Below, one piece after another: positions 34,341 through 45,039 of a stretch of DNA of 64,000 bases. Under the pieces are notes generated by a model. It worked only from the letters and a program-made list of their open reading frames with translations. It was not told the origin of the DNA and searched no databases. The translations under genes were made by a program, and so were the position numbers. The first letter of the stretch is position 1, and the number at the start of each line of letters is the position of its first letter. This DNA is from Bacteroidota bacterium (GTDB lineage Bacteria > Bacteroidota > Bacteroidia > Chitinophagales > Chitinophagaceae). The stretch covers positions 62,001 to 126,000 of the forward strand of contig VGFT01000002.1 of assembly GCA_016868775.1 (NCBI GenBank), read 5' to 3'.

Positions 34341-37300
34341 ATGCATTTTATCAAATTTAATTTGAAAGCTTTAAAAAGCTTTTTTGCAATCGCCATTGCC
34401 ATGCGAAAGGGGGCGAATGTGGGCGAATGTGGGGTGGGGCAAACAACTACCGCCATCCCGCGCAAAGGCATGCCTAAATTCCTTTCTCGCATCCTTAACC
34501 ACCCGGCTGTTCTGCCACACACCCTGGCGCTTTGTTTGGTATTGGTGCTGGGTGTGGGGAATGTTTGGGGGCAATACATTGTGGATTTTGAGGGTTCAGG
34601 TGAAACAAAAACTGCTTATGCATCTGGTAATGTTACACTTAATAGTATTCAATGGAATATGACAGATGCACTAATAGGTACAGGTTCTGATGATTATAAA
34701 AATGGACTTCGTTCTGCAAGATTTCGTGGTTACAGTTCATCATCGTTTACAATGAATGCCAATAAATCAAATGGTTTAGGTAGCATCTCATTTAAATATT
34801 GGAGATACGGTACTGATCCACAAGCAACTTGGAAAGTTGAATATTCAATTAACAATGGGTCTTCTTGGATACAAGCAGGTTCTAATTTTTCACCACCAGC
34901 GAATAACAACGAACAGACATTCTCTGCAACATCAATTAACGTTACTGAAGATGTACGTATCAGAATCGTTCATGTAAGTGGTGGTAATATAGGCACCCAG
35001 CGTAGGTTCAACATTGACGACATAACACTTACAAACTACGTAGCTCCTGCAGCGCCCACCATTACCAGCATTACTCCGGGCGATGCGCAGCTTTCCGTGG
35101 CGTTCACGGCGGGATCGGATGGCGGCTCGGCGATCACGAATTACCAGTATTCCACGGACGGTGGCACTAGTTGGAGGAACCGTGCTTCCGGCACAACAGC
35201 AAGTCCATTGGTAATTTCAACACTTTCAACTGATGGTACAACTGCTCTAACAAATGGAGTTTCTTACAATATTCAAATCCGAGCAGTAAATGCTGTCGGT
35301 GGTGGGACCGCAACTGCAAGTACAGCTGCAACACCGAGAACTACTCCGAGTGCTCCAACCATTACAGGAATTACACCGGGCAATCAACAATTGAGTGTTG
35401 CTTTTACTGCTCCTTCCTCTGACGGAGGTGCTGCAATTACAGATTACAAATACTCCACTGATGGTGGTGGTAGTTTTACTTCGGCCTCCTCTACAACCAG
35501 TCCAATTGTAATTACCGGGCTCACGAACGGGACTTCCTATAACGTGCAAATACGCGCCGTAAATGCTGCAGGTGACGGTACTGCTACTGCGAGCACAGCA
35601 GCAATACCTTTAGTAACTTTTTATTCCAAATCTTCCGGAGATATTAATAGTTTTAGTAGCTGGGGTGATAATACCAATGGCACAGGCGCTGAACCTACTG
35701 ATTTTACTTCAGCCGGTTCCGTTTATGAAATTCGAAATAGATCTTCAGCAACAATTGGAGCTAATTGGACTGTATCTGGTTCAAATTCAAAAGTTGTCGT
35801 TGGTGACGGAACCAATGCTGTCGACTTCTCCATTCCCGCTGGAATGAGCGTTAGTATCTCCGGAGACCTCACCAACCGCAGCACCATCAGCGGCGATGGT
35901 AAAGTGATCATGTCCGGCAGCAGCGCTCAAACCATTTCAGGTGCAGGTACTATTTCAAATCTGGAGATCAACAACAGCGCTGGCGTAACCATAAGCTCGG
36001 GCTCCAACATGCAAAGTCTTACAGGAGTACTGACACCGACAGCGGGCACCCTCACTACCAACGGCAACCTGACATTAAAGAGTACTGCCACCGGTACAGC
36101 CCGGGTGGCTACAGGTTCCTCTTCTGGAGGGTATGTGAGCGGCAATGTTTCCGTCGAACGCCACTTCGCCAGCAACAAGCAAGCCTGGCGTTTGGTAACA
36201 GCCCCGGTTGCAGGTTCAAGCAGCAATTTTATCTACGAACATTGGCAAAGTTCCACCACAGGCGGTGCCACCGGAGTGGAGATATGGGGGCCTACCGGTT
36301 CGGCAGCTCCCACTGGCTCAGGTGGTGCCAATGGGTTGGCTTATCATGCCACCGTTTCTTCTATGCGTGAATGGAATAATGACCCATCTAGCCCCGCCTA
36401 TGCCAATGTAACTGATACCAAAAGCACTCCATTATTTACAGCGGATGCTGCAAATCCTAAAAGTTACTTCCTTTTCGTGGCGGGGCCGCTTGGTAATGGT
36501 TCCGTTCCCGCTAGCTACTCTGCTGTAAAAGTCAGAGCAACAGGGGCGCTCCGTCAAGGAAATCAATCTTTTTCAATTACCAATGCCCAATCCGGCCGCT
36601 ATTTTATGGTTGGCAATCCGTACGCTTCCCCGGTTAGTCATGGCGAGGTTAATATGGTCAATGTTGACAATCCGGTTTGGCTTTGGGATCCCAATCTCAG
36701 CGGTGCCAATGGTGTGGGAGGATATGTATCTTTCGATCGCACTGCAAAAACATATAGTGTTCTATCCGGACAAAGTGGTACCGGTCTTGTATACACTGGA
36801 ACAAACACTTCGGACTACACCCGTCTGCAAAGCGGACAGGCCTTTTTCGTGCGTGCCACCAATACAGCCAATCTTTCAGTAAACTTTACAGAAGCTGATA
36901 AATCTTCTTCTAGCACGAACACGGTACTCCGCAGTGGTAGTAATTTTCAAGCCGAGAAAATGCGGTTGACTCTTCAGCGAAATTTTAATGGCGAACACAT
37001 TACCACCGATGGAGCCGTCGCATTCTTTTATGCCGGAGGGGCTACAGAAGTAAATGATATGGATGGACAAAAATTAATGAACGCCTCCAATAATATCATG
37101 TTCCGTCGAAACGGCACGAATCTAACCTTCGAACACCGTCCGCCGGTTGAATCCAACGACACACTTTTCTTGAATCTTCGCTCCACCAGTACCGGCGCCT
37201 ATCGGTTGATTCTCACGGGCTCTGATTTCGATAATAGCAACAAATTGATTCCGGTGCTGCAAGACACCTATCTAAATAAAGAGCAGATCCTGAAATTGGA

Positions 37301-37679
37301 TACATCGGTCAACTATGATTTCGAGATCGACGGTAATGCAACTGCCAGCAGCGGTGAGCGGTTCCGCATTGTATTCTCCTACAAAGCAACAGAACCGCTG
37401 GAATTCGGTCCAAGACATACGATACAGGGTTATCCCAATCCGTTGCGCGTAGGCGAACAATTGAATTTGAAATTCAACGATCGTCCGGCCGGTAATTACA
37501 CCGTGGTGTTTAACAGCCTGCAGGGTGCCCGTGTACAGCAACAATTTGTCCAGCACGCAGGCGGTACATCCGTCCAGAACATCAAGCTCAATTCTAAGCT
37601 AAGCCCGGGTAGCTATCTGGTAAATGTCCTGGATGCCTCGTCAAGAAATGTAGAATCCCTCAAAATCATCATACAGTAA
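34341..37679 (+). CDS. Large secreted protein with two fibronectin type III domains and T9SS tail
   Basis: 1112 residues if started at ATG 34341; ATG 34470 (MPKFLSRILNHP) gives a more normal signal peptide (LALCLVLVLGVGNVWGQ) and may be the true start. After the signal come a beta-rich carbohydrate-binding-like domain (IVDFEGSGETKTAYAS), two fibronectin III domains (PTITSITPGDAQLSVAF and PTITGITPGNQQLSVAF), a Ser/Thr/Gly-rich beta-solenoid-like region (GDGKVIMSGSSAQTISGAGT), a domain with HFASNKQAWRLVTAPV, and a C-terminal T9SS domain (YPNPLRVGEQLNLKFNDRPA, then SLKIIIQ). No enzyme motif is visible; adhesion or surface structure is likely. Base composition switches between AT-rich and GC-richer blocks across the gene. 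Confidence 0.88.
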   Translation: MHFIKFNLKALKSFFAIAIAMRKGANVGECGVGQTTTAIPRKGMPKFLSRILNHPAVLPHTLALCLVLVLGVGNVWGQYIVDFEGSGETKTAYASGNVTLNSIQWNMTDALIGTGSDDYKNGLRSARFRGYSSSSFTMNANKSNGLGSISFKYWRYGTDPQATWKVEYSINNGSSWIQAGSNFSPPANNNEQTFSATSINVTEDVRIRIVHVSGGNIGTQRRFNIDDITLTNYVAPAAPTITSITPGDAQLSVAFTAGSDGGSAITNYQYSTDGGTSWRNRASGTTASPLVISTLSTDGTTALTNGVSYNIQIRAVNAVGGGTATASTAATPRTTPSAPTITGITPGNQQLSVAFTAPSSDGGAAITDYKYSTDGGGSFTSASSTTSPIVITGLTNGTSYNVQIRAVNAAGDGTATASTAAIPLVTFYSKSSGDINSFSSWGDNTNGTGAEPTDFTSAGSVYEIRNRSSATIGANWTVSGSNSKVVVGDGTNAVDFSIPAGMSVSISGDLTNRSTISGDGKVIMSGSSAQTISGAGTISNLEINNSAGVTISSGSNMQSLTGVLTPTAGTLTTNGNLTLKSTATGTARVATGSSSGGYVSGNVSVERHFASNKQAWRLVTAPVAGSSSNFIYEHWQSSTTGGATGVEIWGPTGSAAPTGSGGANGLAYHATVSSMREWNNDPSSPAYANVTDTKSTPLFTADAANPKSYFLFVAGPLGNGSVPASYSAVKVRATGALRQGNQSFSITNAQSGRYFMVGNPYASPVSHGEVNMVNVDNPVWLWDPNLSGANGVGGYVSFDRTAKTYSVLSGQSGTGLVYTGTNTSDYTRLQSGQAFFVRATNTANLSVNFTEADKSSSSTNTVLRSGSNFQAEKMRLTLQRNFNGEHITTDGAVAFFYAGGATEVNDMDGQKLMNASNNIMFRRNGTNLTFEHRPPVESNDTLFLNLRSTSTGAYRLILTGSDFDNSNKLIPVLQDTYLNKEQILKLDTSVNYDFEIDGNATASSGERFRIVFSYKATEPLEFGPRHTIQGYPNPLRVGEQLNLKFNDRPAGNYTVVFNSLQGARVQQQFVQHAGGTSVQNIKLNSKLSPGSYLVNVLDASSRNVESLKIIIQ

Positions 37680-37705
37680 CCCTTCAAACGACTAAAACGA
37701 AATTT

Positions 37706-38047
37706 ATGAAAACAACTTTTTACAGAGGGACTGTATCGATCCTGCTGCTTACTGTGCTTCTGGCTACACCTGCTTCTGTTCAAGCCCAGATCGACGCAAG
37801 CAAGCTTATTGAACTTCCAACTGGTGGCTCCATCGATCTGCCCGGAGAGGGAGCACTGGATGGCTTGTCTGGGGACATTGAATATTTCGATGTGATCGGA
37901 GAAAGCACTGGCGAGGAGACCCCCTCTAACCCCGAAGACCCCGGTCCCGGCGTACCCGTCGACGGTGGCCTCGGTTTTTTATTGGCTGCCGGCCTGGGCT
38001 ATGGAGCCAAGCGATTGAGGAAGATGAGGATGAAGGATGAAGGATGA
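37706..38047 (+). CDS. Small secreted protein with PID-CTERM-like C-terminal sorting signal
   Basis: 113 residues. Signal peptide (ILLLTVLLATPASVQAQ), a short Gly/Pro/Glu-rich acidic middle, and a C-terminal tripartite signal: PVDGGLG, a hydrophobic helix (GFLLAAGLGYGA), and a basic end (KRLRKMRMK). This resembles PEP-CTERM-like sorting tails, specifically the P-x-D-GG form I know as PID-CTERM in Bacteroidota. The last codons are made of a GGATGAA microsatellite, so the extreme C-terminus may vary. It starts 26 bp after the fibronectin III gene and is probably co-transcribed with it. Function unknown. Confidence 0.75.
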   Translation: MKTTFYRGTVSILLLTVLLATPASVQAQIDASKLIELPTGGSIDLPGEGALDGLSGDIEYFDVIGESTGEETPSNPEDPGPGVPVDGGLGFLLAAGLGYGAKRLRKMRMKDEG

Positions 38048-38052
38048 AGAAA

Positions 38053-39763
<1,711 letters not shown>

Positions 39764-39767
39764 GATT

Positions 39768-39854
39768 GTTTAGGGAACAGGGTTTAGCGTTTAGATCCTT
39801 AACTTTAAATTATGCAGGATGTTGCACCAACAACTAAACACTAAACCCTAAACA
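39768..39854. repeat. GTTTAG inverted-repeat element, copy 3
   Basis: Begins four bases after the ABC-F stop codon. Left arm GTTTAGGGAACAGGGTTTAG, core ATCCTTAA then an AT-rich stretch with ATGCAGG, right arm CTAAACACTAAACCCTAAAC. Confidence 0.9.
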
Positions 39855-39884
39855 CAAAACATTTCATCATTTCCTTAAACCTGA

Positions 39885-41312
39885 ATGTTTCCAACAAACA
39901 AAATAAACCAACGTTCCGCAATCGCCTTGGTAATCGGAAGCGTAATCGGATCAGGGGTGTTCATGAAACCTGCGACGATGGCGGCGCAGTTGGGATCGCC
40001 TATTTTACTAACTGCCGTTTGGATCATTGCCGGATTGTTTTCTCTTTTTGGGGCGTTGGTGTATGCTGAGTTGGGGGCCATGATGCCGGAGAATGGAGGG
40101 ATCTATGTGTATTTTCGTCGACTGTTCGGACCCTTCCCAGCATTTCTATATGGATGGTCGGCTTTTTCCGTGATCAATACCGCTGCCATCGCAGCCATTG
40201 CCTTTGTCTGTGCCAAATACGCCGGATATTTTATTTCCCTGCCGGTATTGGAGGGCGAGCAACTCCGACTGGTCGATGGAGTGAAGGTTTTTCCCGAAAC
40301 GCGTTGCCATATTCCCTTTGTTGGCGATCTCTATCCCTTGCAAGACCTTGGGGTTAAGCTATTGGCGATCGTGCTGGTTCTGATATTGACCTTTTTGAAT
40401 GTGCGTAGTCTGAAGGCGGGCAATTATTTTCAAAATGTATCGACCCTGCTAAAGATCGTGGTGATTGGAGCCTTGGTGTTCGGTATTTTTTTATCGGGCA
40501 AAGGGGAGCTTGCTCATTTTATTTCTACGCCTGTTGAAGGAGAAGGGCGCTGGCTATCGGGTTTGGTGGCGGCGATGACCGGAGCGTTTTTTGCATATGA
40601 CGGATGGATCAATGTAAGTTCAATGGCCGGTGAGATCCGGGATCCGCAAAGAACCATCCCCCGAAGTCTATGGGTGGGTGTAATGGCTTGTGTGTTGATT
40701 TATGTGGCCGTAAACCAGGCGTACTTGTATGTGATGCCGGTGGATCAAATGGCGAAATCTACGCTTGTGGCTTCCGATGCCATCGGGGTGGCATTGGGAC
40801 AAACCTCTGAGGCCTTGGTAGCTGCCATGATAGTACTCTGTACGTTGGGGGCGATCAATGGAAACGTGATGGCAACGTCGAGGATCACCTATGCCATGGG
40901 GCGCGACCGGGTATTTGCTTCATCGATCGGACTCGATCATCCGAAATACGGCACCCAGGCCAATGCGCTATGGTTGCATGGTGTATGGACCTGTCTGTTC
41001 ATTCTCACCGGGTCCTTTGACATGCTGGCCGATATGTTTGTGTTTATTACCTGGATTGCTTATGGATTGGGTGCCCTGGGTATTTTTATGCTGCGAAAAA
41101 AAGAACCCGATGCGGCTCGTCCCTACCGGATCTGGGGCCATCCCTTCGTCACCCTGGCCTTCATTCTCTTTGCATTCACCTATCTGATCATTACGCTGTA
41201 TAGCGATGTCACCAATTACCTCGACGATAAACAACCCGTGATCAATTCGCTGTTGGGACTACTGATTACTTTTTTGGGCGTGCCGTTTTATTTTATTTGG
41301 CGGAGGCGATAA
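39885..41312 (+). CDS. Amino acid permease, APC superfamily
   Basis: 475 residues with about 12 hydrophobic helices. TM1 carries the unwound substrate loop typical of APC transporters (ALVIGSVIGSGVFMKPATMA). Later marks are LVYAELGAMMPENGGIYVYF, FAYDGWINVSSMAGEIRDPQ, and SRITYAMGRDRVFASSIGLD, which match the L-type amino acid transporter/SteT branch of amino acid exchangers. It sits in the inner membrane and imports or exchanges amino acids. It is flanked on both sides by GTTTAG elements. Confidence 0.9.
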   Translation: MFPTNKINQRSAIALVIGSVIGSGVFMKPATMAAQLGSPILLTAVWIIAGLFSLFGALVYAELGAMMPENGGIYVYFRRLFGPFPAFLYGWSAFSVINTAAIAAIAFVCAKYAGYFISLPVLEGEQLRLVDGVKVFPETRCHIPFVGDLYPLQDLGVKLLAIVLVLILTFLNVRSLKAGNYFQNVSTLLKIVVIGALVFGIFLSGKGELAHFISTPVEGEGRWLSGLVAAMTGAFFAYDGWINVSSMAGEIRDPQRTIPRSLWVGVMACVLIYVAVNQAYLYVMPVDQMAKSTLVASDAIGVALGQTSEALVAAMIVLCTLGAINGNVMATSRITYAMGRDRVFASSIGLDHPKYGTQANALWLHGVWTCLFILTGSFDMLADMFVFITWIAYGLGALGIFMLRKKEPDAARPYRIWGHPFVTLAFILFAFTYLIITLYSDVTNYLDDKQPVINSLLGLLITFLGVPFYFIWRRR

Positions 41313-41325
41313 TTTGGGTAGAAAC

Positions 41326-41412
41326 GTTTAGCGAGCAGCGTTTAGCTAATCAATCGTGATTCTATATAAAATGCTGCAGCAAGCGTTAAACCCTGTTCCC
41401 TAAACCCTAAAC
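41326..41412. repeat. GTTTAG inverted-repeat element, copy 4
   Basis: In the gap between convergent stops. Left arm GTTTAGCGAGCAGCGTTTAG, core with ATGCTGCAGC, right arm GCGTTAAACCCTGTTCCCTA and on. Confidence 0.9.
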
Positions 41413-41417
41413 ATACA

Positions 41418-41795
41418 TTAATCAGTACGCTTGAACAGCGTAACTACCATCATGCCGAGGCAGCCGGCGAGGAGCAGATAAAATCCATACATCCGTACCG
41501 GGCATTCGCCACCGTAGCAGACGGAGAGCATAAAAAAATTTCGAATAAACCAGGCGGCGTTAACGGCCATGACGAGCAGGTTTGCTCGCTGACCCCATTC
41601 TTTTCCGGTCAAAGAGAACACTAAAAAGATCCCGGCCAGTACCAAGTGCAACAGACCGGGTTTGCCAAATTTGGTGCCCGTAGTGTCCATCCCGCTAAGG
41701 ACCAACTCTTTTGACTCAATACCAATCCAAGGTAAAAAACAGGACACGGCCGTGAGCAGGCCAACCAATAGTGCCAATATTTTATATCGATCCAT
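41418..41795 (-). CDS. Small four-helix membrane protein of unknown function
   Basis: 125 residues with four predicted hydrophobic spans: ALLVGLLTAVSCFLPWIGI, LLHLVLAGIFLVFSL, LLVMAVNAAWFIRNFFML and GFYLLLAGCLGMMVVTLF. Two cysteines in SVCYGGECP lie in the last exterior loop and might pair. No family is recognised with confidence. It stands alone between convergent and codirectional neighbours. Confidence 0.7.
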   Translation of the reverse strand: MDRYKILALLVGLLTAVSCFLPWIGIESKELVLSGMDTTGTKFGKPGLLHLVLAGIFLVFSLTGKEWGQRANLLVMAVNAAWFIRNFFMLSVCYGGECPVRMYGFYLLLAGCLGMMVVTLFKRTD

Positions 41796-41906
41796 AGGGG
41801 TAAAACTACGATTTTGTATGCCGAGAAGAAAAGTCTATAAAGTTGAGACGATGAGCAAAGCAATTAGGCAGTATGTTTCTTGAATCTGTACCTAAATTTA
41901 GAACCT

Positions 41907-41949
41907 GGTTGAACTGTGGTTGAACGATGGTTGAACCATTGTTCAACGG
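41907..41949. repeat. CAACCACTGTT-family repeat at the rocD 3' end
   Basis: Units GGTTGAACTGT, GGTTGAACGAT, GGTTGAACC then ATTGTTCAACGG, forming an inverted repeat. It lies 14 bases beyond the rocD stop codon. It is related to the 24940-25039 tract. Confidence 0.8.
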
Positions 41950-41963
41950 CTATTCTGTTAATC

Positions 41964-43172
41964 TCAACTCCTCAGGCTTTCTCCAATTATCGCAACGGCC
42001 TTCCTGATCTGCTCCTCCTTAATCACCAACGTCGGCGCCAAACGGATCTTATCGCCATGCGTAGGTTTGGCCAGTAATCCACGATCTTTCATCCGCAGGC
42101 AAATGTTCCACGCCGCTTCCGGATCGGAATTGTTGATCACGATGGCGTTTAGAAGACCTTTGCCGCGGACCAGCGTAATCATCGGACTATTCAATTGCCG
42201 GATTCCTTCTCGGAATATGGTGCCTAATTTCTTAGCATTTTCAGCCAGGTTTTCATCCTTCAGTACACGTAACGCTTCCATCGCCACGGCACAGGCCAAC
42301 GGATTGCCCCCGAATGTAGAACCGTGTTCACCGGGGTGAATACAATCCATCACCTCTTTATCGGTGAGCACCGCGCTGATGGGAAGTAATCCGCCACTCA
42401 GGGCCTTGCCGAGAATGAGTACATCGGCACGAACACCCTCGTGATCACAGGCTAGCATTTTACCAGTACGGGCCAGTCCCGTCTGAATCTCATCCGCAAT
42501 GAACAGCACGCGATTTTTTTCGCATAGGGCCTTGCAGGTCGATAAGTAACCCTCGTCGGGCACCACTACGCCCGCTTCCCCTTGAATCGGCTCCACCAAA
42601 AAGCCCGCCACCGTGGGGTCTTGCAGGGCCTCTTCCAACGACGCCGCGTCGTTATAGGGAATGGTCAAAAAACCGGGCATATAGGGACCAAAATGCGTTC
42701 GGGCAGATGGATCGGAGGAGAAGGAGATAACAGTAGAGCTACGGCCATGGAAATTACCCGTACAGACCACAATCTTGGCCATTCCATCCGGTATGCCTTT
42801 GACCTCATAGCCCCATTTACGGGTGATCTTGATGGCCGTTTCCACGGCCTCTACGCCGGTGTTCATGGGCAGCATCTTGTCGTATCCGAAAAACCGCGTG
42901 ATGAATTCAGCGTACTCGCCCAGTTTATCACTATGAAAGGCCCGGCTGGTCAGGCTTAAGCGACAGGCCTGTTCGCATAAAGCTTGCACAAGGCGCGGGT
43001 GACAATGACCTTGATTCACCGCTGAATAACCGCTTAGAAAATCCAGGTAGCGTTTTCCTTCCACGTCCCATACATGAGGGCCTTGTCCGCGGCTCAGAAC
43101 AACCGGAAGCGGATGATAATTATGAGCACTGTATTGATGCTCGAGATCGAGGTAATGTTGAGGAGGGAACAT
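41964..43172 (-). CDS. rocD: Ornithine--oxo-acid aminotransferase
   Basis: 402 residues. Class III PLP aminotransferase with the RocD pattern: the N-terminal [94 protein letters not shown] and the PLP lysine in [18 protein letters not shown]. It converts ornithine and 2-oxoglutarate to glutamate semialdehyde and glutamate in arginine or ornithine breakdown. The ureohydrolase at 4.7-5.8 kb could feed the same pathway if it is an arginase, but it is frameshifted here. A possible -7 box is far upstream at 43342-43349. Confidence 0.94.
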   Translation of the reverse strand: MFPPQHYLDLEHQYSAHNYHPLPVVLSRGQGPHVWDVEGKRYLDFLSGYSAVNQGHCHPRLVQALCEQACRLSLTSRAFHSDKLGEYAEFITRFFGYDKMLPMNTGVEAVETAIKITRKWGYEVKGIPDGMAKIVVCTGNFHGRSSTVISFSSDPSARTHFGPYMPGFLTIPYNDAASLEEALQDPTVAGFLVEPIQGEAGVVVPDEGYLSTCKALCEKNRVLFIADEIQTGLARTGKMLACDHEGVRADVLILGKALSGGLLPISAVLTDKEVMDCIHPGEHGSTFGGNPLACAVAMEALRVLKDENLAENAKKLGTIFREGIRQLNSPMITLVRGKGLLNAIVINNSDPEAAWNICLRMKDRGLLAKPTHGDKIRLAPTLVIKEEQIRKAVAIIGESLRS

Positions 43173-43360
43173 ATTTAAGAATTTGAGCCCTTCTTTGCGA
43201 AAGCTTCGGCGGGCGTGGGATGAAGAGATGAGCGTTTGGCCTACGCTAATTAGTCGCTTCCGTAGTCCTTAGTGATTGAGCAGATCCAGATTTCCCTCAA
43301 GGATAGAGGGGGAGAGGTATGCGGGGGAGAGGCTCATGGTACAAAGGTAGGGAAGACTAG
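43173..43360. other. Intergenic spacer upstream of rocD
   Basis: No gene seen. It contains CTTCGGCGGGCGTGGGATGA at 43203-43222, a near copy of a motif at 34 kb; a degenerate GGGGGAGAGG pair at 43308-43332 that resembles the palindrome inside ispE; and a minus-strand -7-like box TACCTTTG at 43342-43349. Confidence 0.6.
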
Positions 43361-43517
43361 GTTTAGAGAGCCGGGTTTGAGATCAATGTTAGAGATCGAT
43401 GTTTAGAGAGCAGCGTTTAGGGTTTAGCTCCTTAATCGTATAATCGTAATAATTGATGCTGAAGGTTCTAAACACTAAACCCTGTTCGCTAAACGCTAAA
43501 CCCTGTTCCCTAAACCC
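43361..43517. repeat. GTTTAG inverted-repeat element, copy 5 (longest)
   Basis: Left arm spans 43361-43428 with several GTTTAGAG and GTTTAGGG units, core CTCCTTAATCG and on with ATTGATGCTG, right arm 43468-43517. The ispE stop codon TAG (43510-43512) lies inside the right arm. Confidence 0.9.
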
Positions 43518-44337
43518 GAAACATCATACAGCTTTCAAACTTCAATTGCCCCGGATCATCGGTAAAGATTCCGTACACGGTGCTGCCGCTGCCACTCATG
43601 CTGGCATACAGGGCTCCGGAGGCGATAAGTTTTTCCTTGACCTCTTTGATCTTTGGATAGTGGGGAAAGATCGAGGATTCAAAATCGTTGATTAGTTCTG
43701 TTTGCCAGGTTTCGATGGGTTGGGCAATGATCTGCCGGATCGGTTTGTGGTGTTCGTGAGGCGATACTCCGGCAAACGCTTCTTTGGTGGAGACATGAAT
43801 ACCGGGATTGATCAATGCGATCCAATATCCACGCAGTGAAACCGATATCGGCTCCAGGATTTCTCCGCGTCCGGCACCCAAGCAGGGTTCGTCGTAAATA
43901 AAAAACGGACAATCACTTCCGAGTTTTGCGGCATATTCAACGAGTTGGTCGGCGGTTAGTCCCAATTTAAATTTTTCATTCAATCCTCGTAACGCATACG
44001 CCCCATCGGCACTTCCCCCGCCCAGTCCCGCTCCGATGGGAATTATTTTATGCAAATGCATCTGCACCGTGGGCAGATCAGGAAAATCAGCCTTCAATAA
44101 ATGCCAGGCCTTGAGGCAAAGATTATCCTCGCTATTACCGGGCAACTCCAATCCCGTCACCTTTAGCTGCACACGCTCATCTCTCCTCCCCCGGGGGGAG
44201 GCTAAGAGGGGGCTTATTTCCAACAAATCCGTTAATCCAATAGGATAAAAAACCGTATCGAGGTCGTGGTATCCATCCGTTCGTTTTCGCAGAATGCGCA
44301 ACCCAAGGTTGATCTTGGCGGGTGGAAAAAGGATCAT
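43510..44337 (-). CDS. ispE: 4-diphosphocytidyl-2-C-methyl-D-erythritol kinase
   Basis: 275 residues. GHMP kinase marks: PPAKINLGLRILRKRTDGYH at the start, the ATP loop IPIGAGLGGGSADGAYALRG, and the C-terminal GALYASMSGSGSTVYGIF. It is the ATP-dependent step of the MEP isoprenoid pathway. Two oddities: residues about 42-53 (SPLLASPRGRRDE) are encoded by a palindromic GC-rich repeat that is usually intergenic, and the stop codon TAG comes from a GTTTAG element. It starts six bases after the bifunctional nuclease gene, so the two are co-transcribed. Confidence 0.94.
   Translation of the reverse strand: MILFPPAKINLGLRILRKRTDGYHDLDTVFYPIGLTDLLEISPLLASPRGRRDERVQLKVTGLELPGNSEDNLCLKAWHLLKADFPDLPTVQMHLHKIIPIGAGLGGGSADGAYALRGLNEKFKLGLTADQLVEYAAKLGSDCPFFIYDEPCLGAGRGEILEPISVSLRGYWIALINPGIHVSTKEAFAGVSPHEHHKPIRQIIAQPIETWQTELINDFESSIFPHYPKIKEVKEKLIASGALYASMSGSGSTVYGIFTDDPGQLKFESCMMFRV
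44183..44214. repeat. GC-rich palindromic repeat inserted in ispE
   Basis: CTCCTCCCCCGGGGGGAGGC followed by TAAGAGGGGGCT. It is translated in frame as an extra segment of about ten residues near the IspE N-terminal domain. Confidence 0.7.
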
Positions 44338-44343
44338 GGGAAA

Positions 44344-44952
44344 TTAATTGCCTTTGCGGCGCTTGAGCTCATCGCGGATTGCAATGGCGCGCATGTAATC
44401 TTCTTGCTCCAGCACTTCGTTCAGGTGATTTTCCAACTCAGCGATCGACATGGCACCGAGTTCGGCACTTCCGGCAGGTTTTTCCTTCACCGGTTCTTTT
44501 GTTTTTCCTCCGGGTAATTTTTTCTTGGTGCCGGCAGCCGGTTCATCGCCATTGTTAACGGCCGAATCCAAAATGGCATCGGTGGTGTAGATTGGGCAAC
44601 CAAATCGAACGGCCATGGCAATGGCATCCGAAGTACGGGAATCGATTTCTACGGTATCGTGCTGACTCGAGCAGACCAGCTTTGCAAAAAACACGCCCTC
44701 TTGCAGGTCGCTAATGATCACTTCCAACAAATCGATCTCGAATGCATTCATCATGTTCTTGGTGAGGTCATGGGTAAGAGGACGAGCCGGTTTCATATCC
44801 TCTAACGCCACAGCGATCGCCTGTGCCTCCGCGCCCCCAATGATGATGGGAAGGCGACGAAGCCCATTTACTTCGCCCAGCACTACCACATAGGAATGTG
44901 TTTGTGCCATGCTGTGCGAAAGGGCTACGATCTCGAGTTCGATCTTTTCCAT
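44344..44952 (-). CDS. Bifunctional nuclease (BFN/DUF151) family protein with UvrB/UvrC motif tail
   Basis: 202 residues. The DUF151 domain is clear: LEIVALSHSMAQTHSYVVVL, RRLPIIIGGAEAQAIAVALE, RPLTHDLTKNMMNAFEIDLL and IDSRTSDAIAMAVRFGCPIY. A Lys/Pro-rich linker leads to a C-terminal UVR motif helix pair (ELENHLNEVLEQEDYMRAIA, IRDELKRRKG). Related plant and bacterial proteins cleave RNA and DNA, but the cellular role is unclear. It is the first gene of a pair with ispE. Confidence 0.9.
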   Translation of the reverse strand: MEKIELEIVALSHSMAQTHSYVVVLGEVNGLRRLPIIIGGAEAQAIAVALEDMKPARPLTHDLTKNMMNAFEIDLLEVIISDLQEGVFFAKLVCSSQHDTVEIDSRTSDAIAMAVRFGCPIYTTDAILDSAVNNGDEPAAGTKKKLPGGKTKEPVKEKPAGSAELGAMSIAELENHLNEVLEQEDYMRAIAIRDELKRRKGN

Positions 44953-45039
44953 GATGAAGTAAAACTACAATTTTTCAGTCTAATCCGTTCAGTCTCAGGG
45001 TTTGCTAATCAAGATTGGAAGAAGGGGTGACCGATCGCA

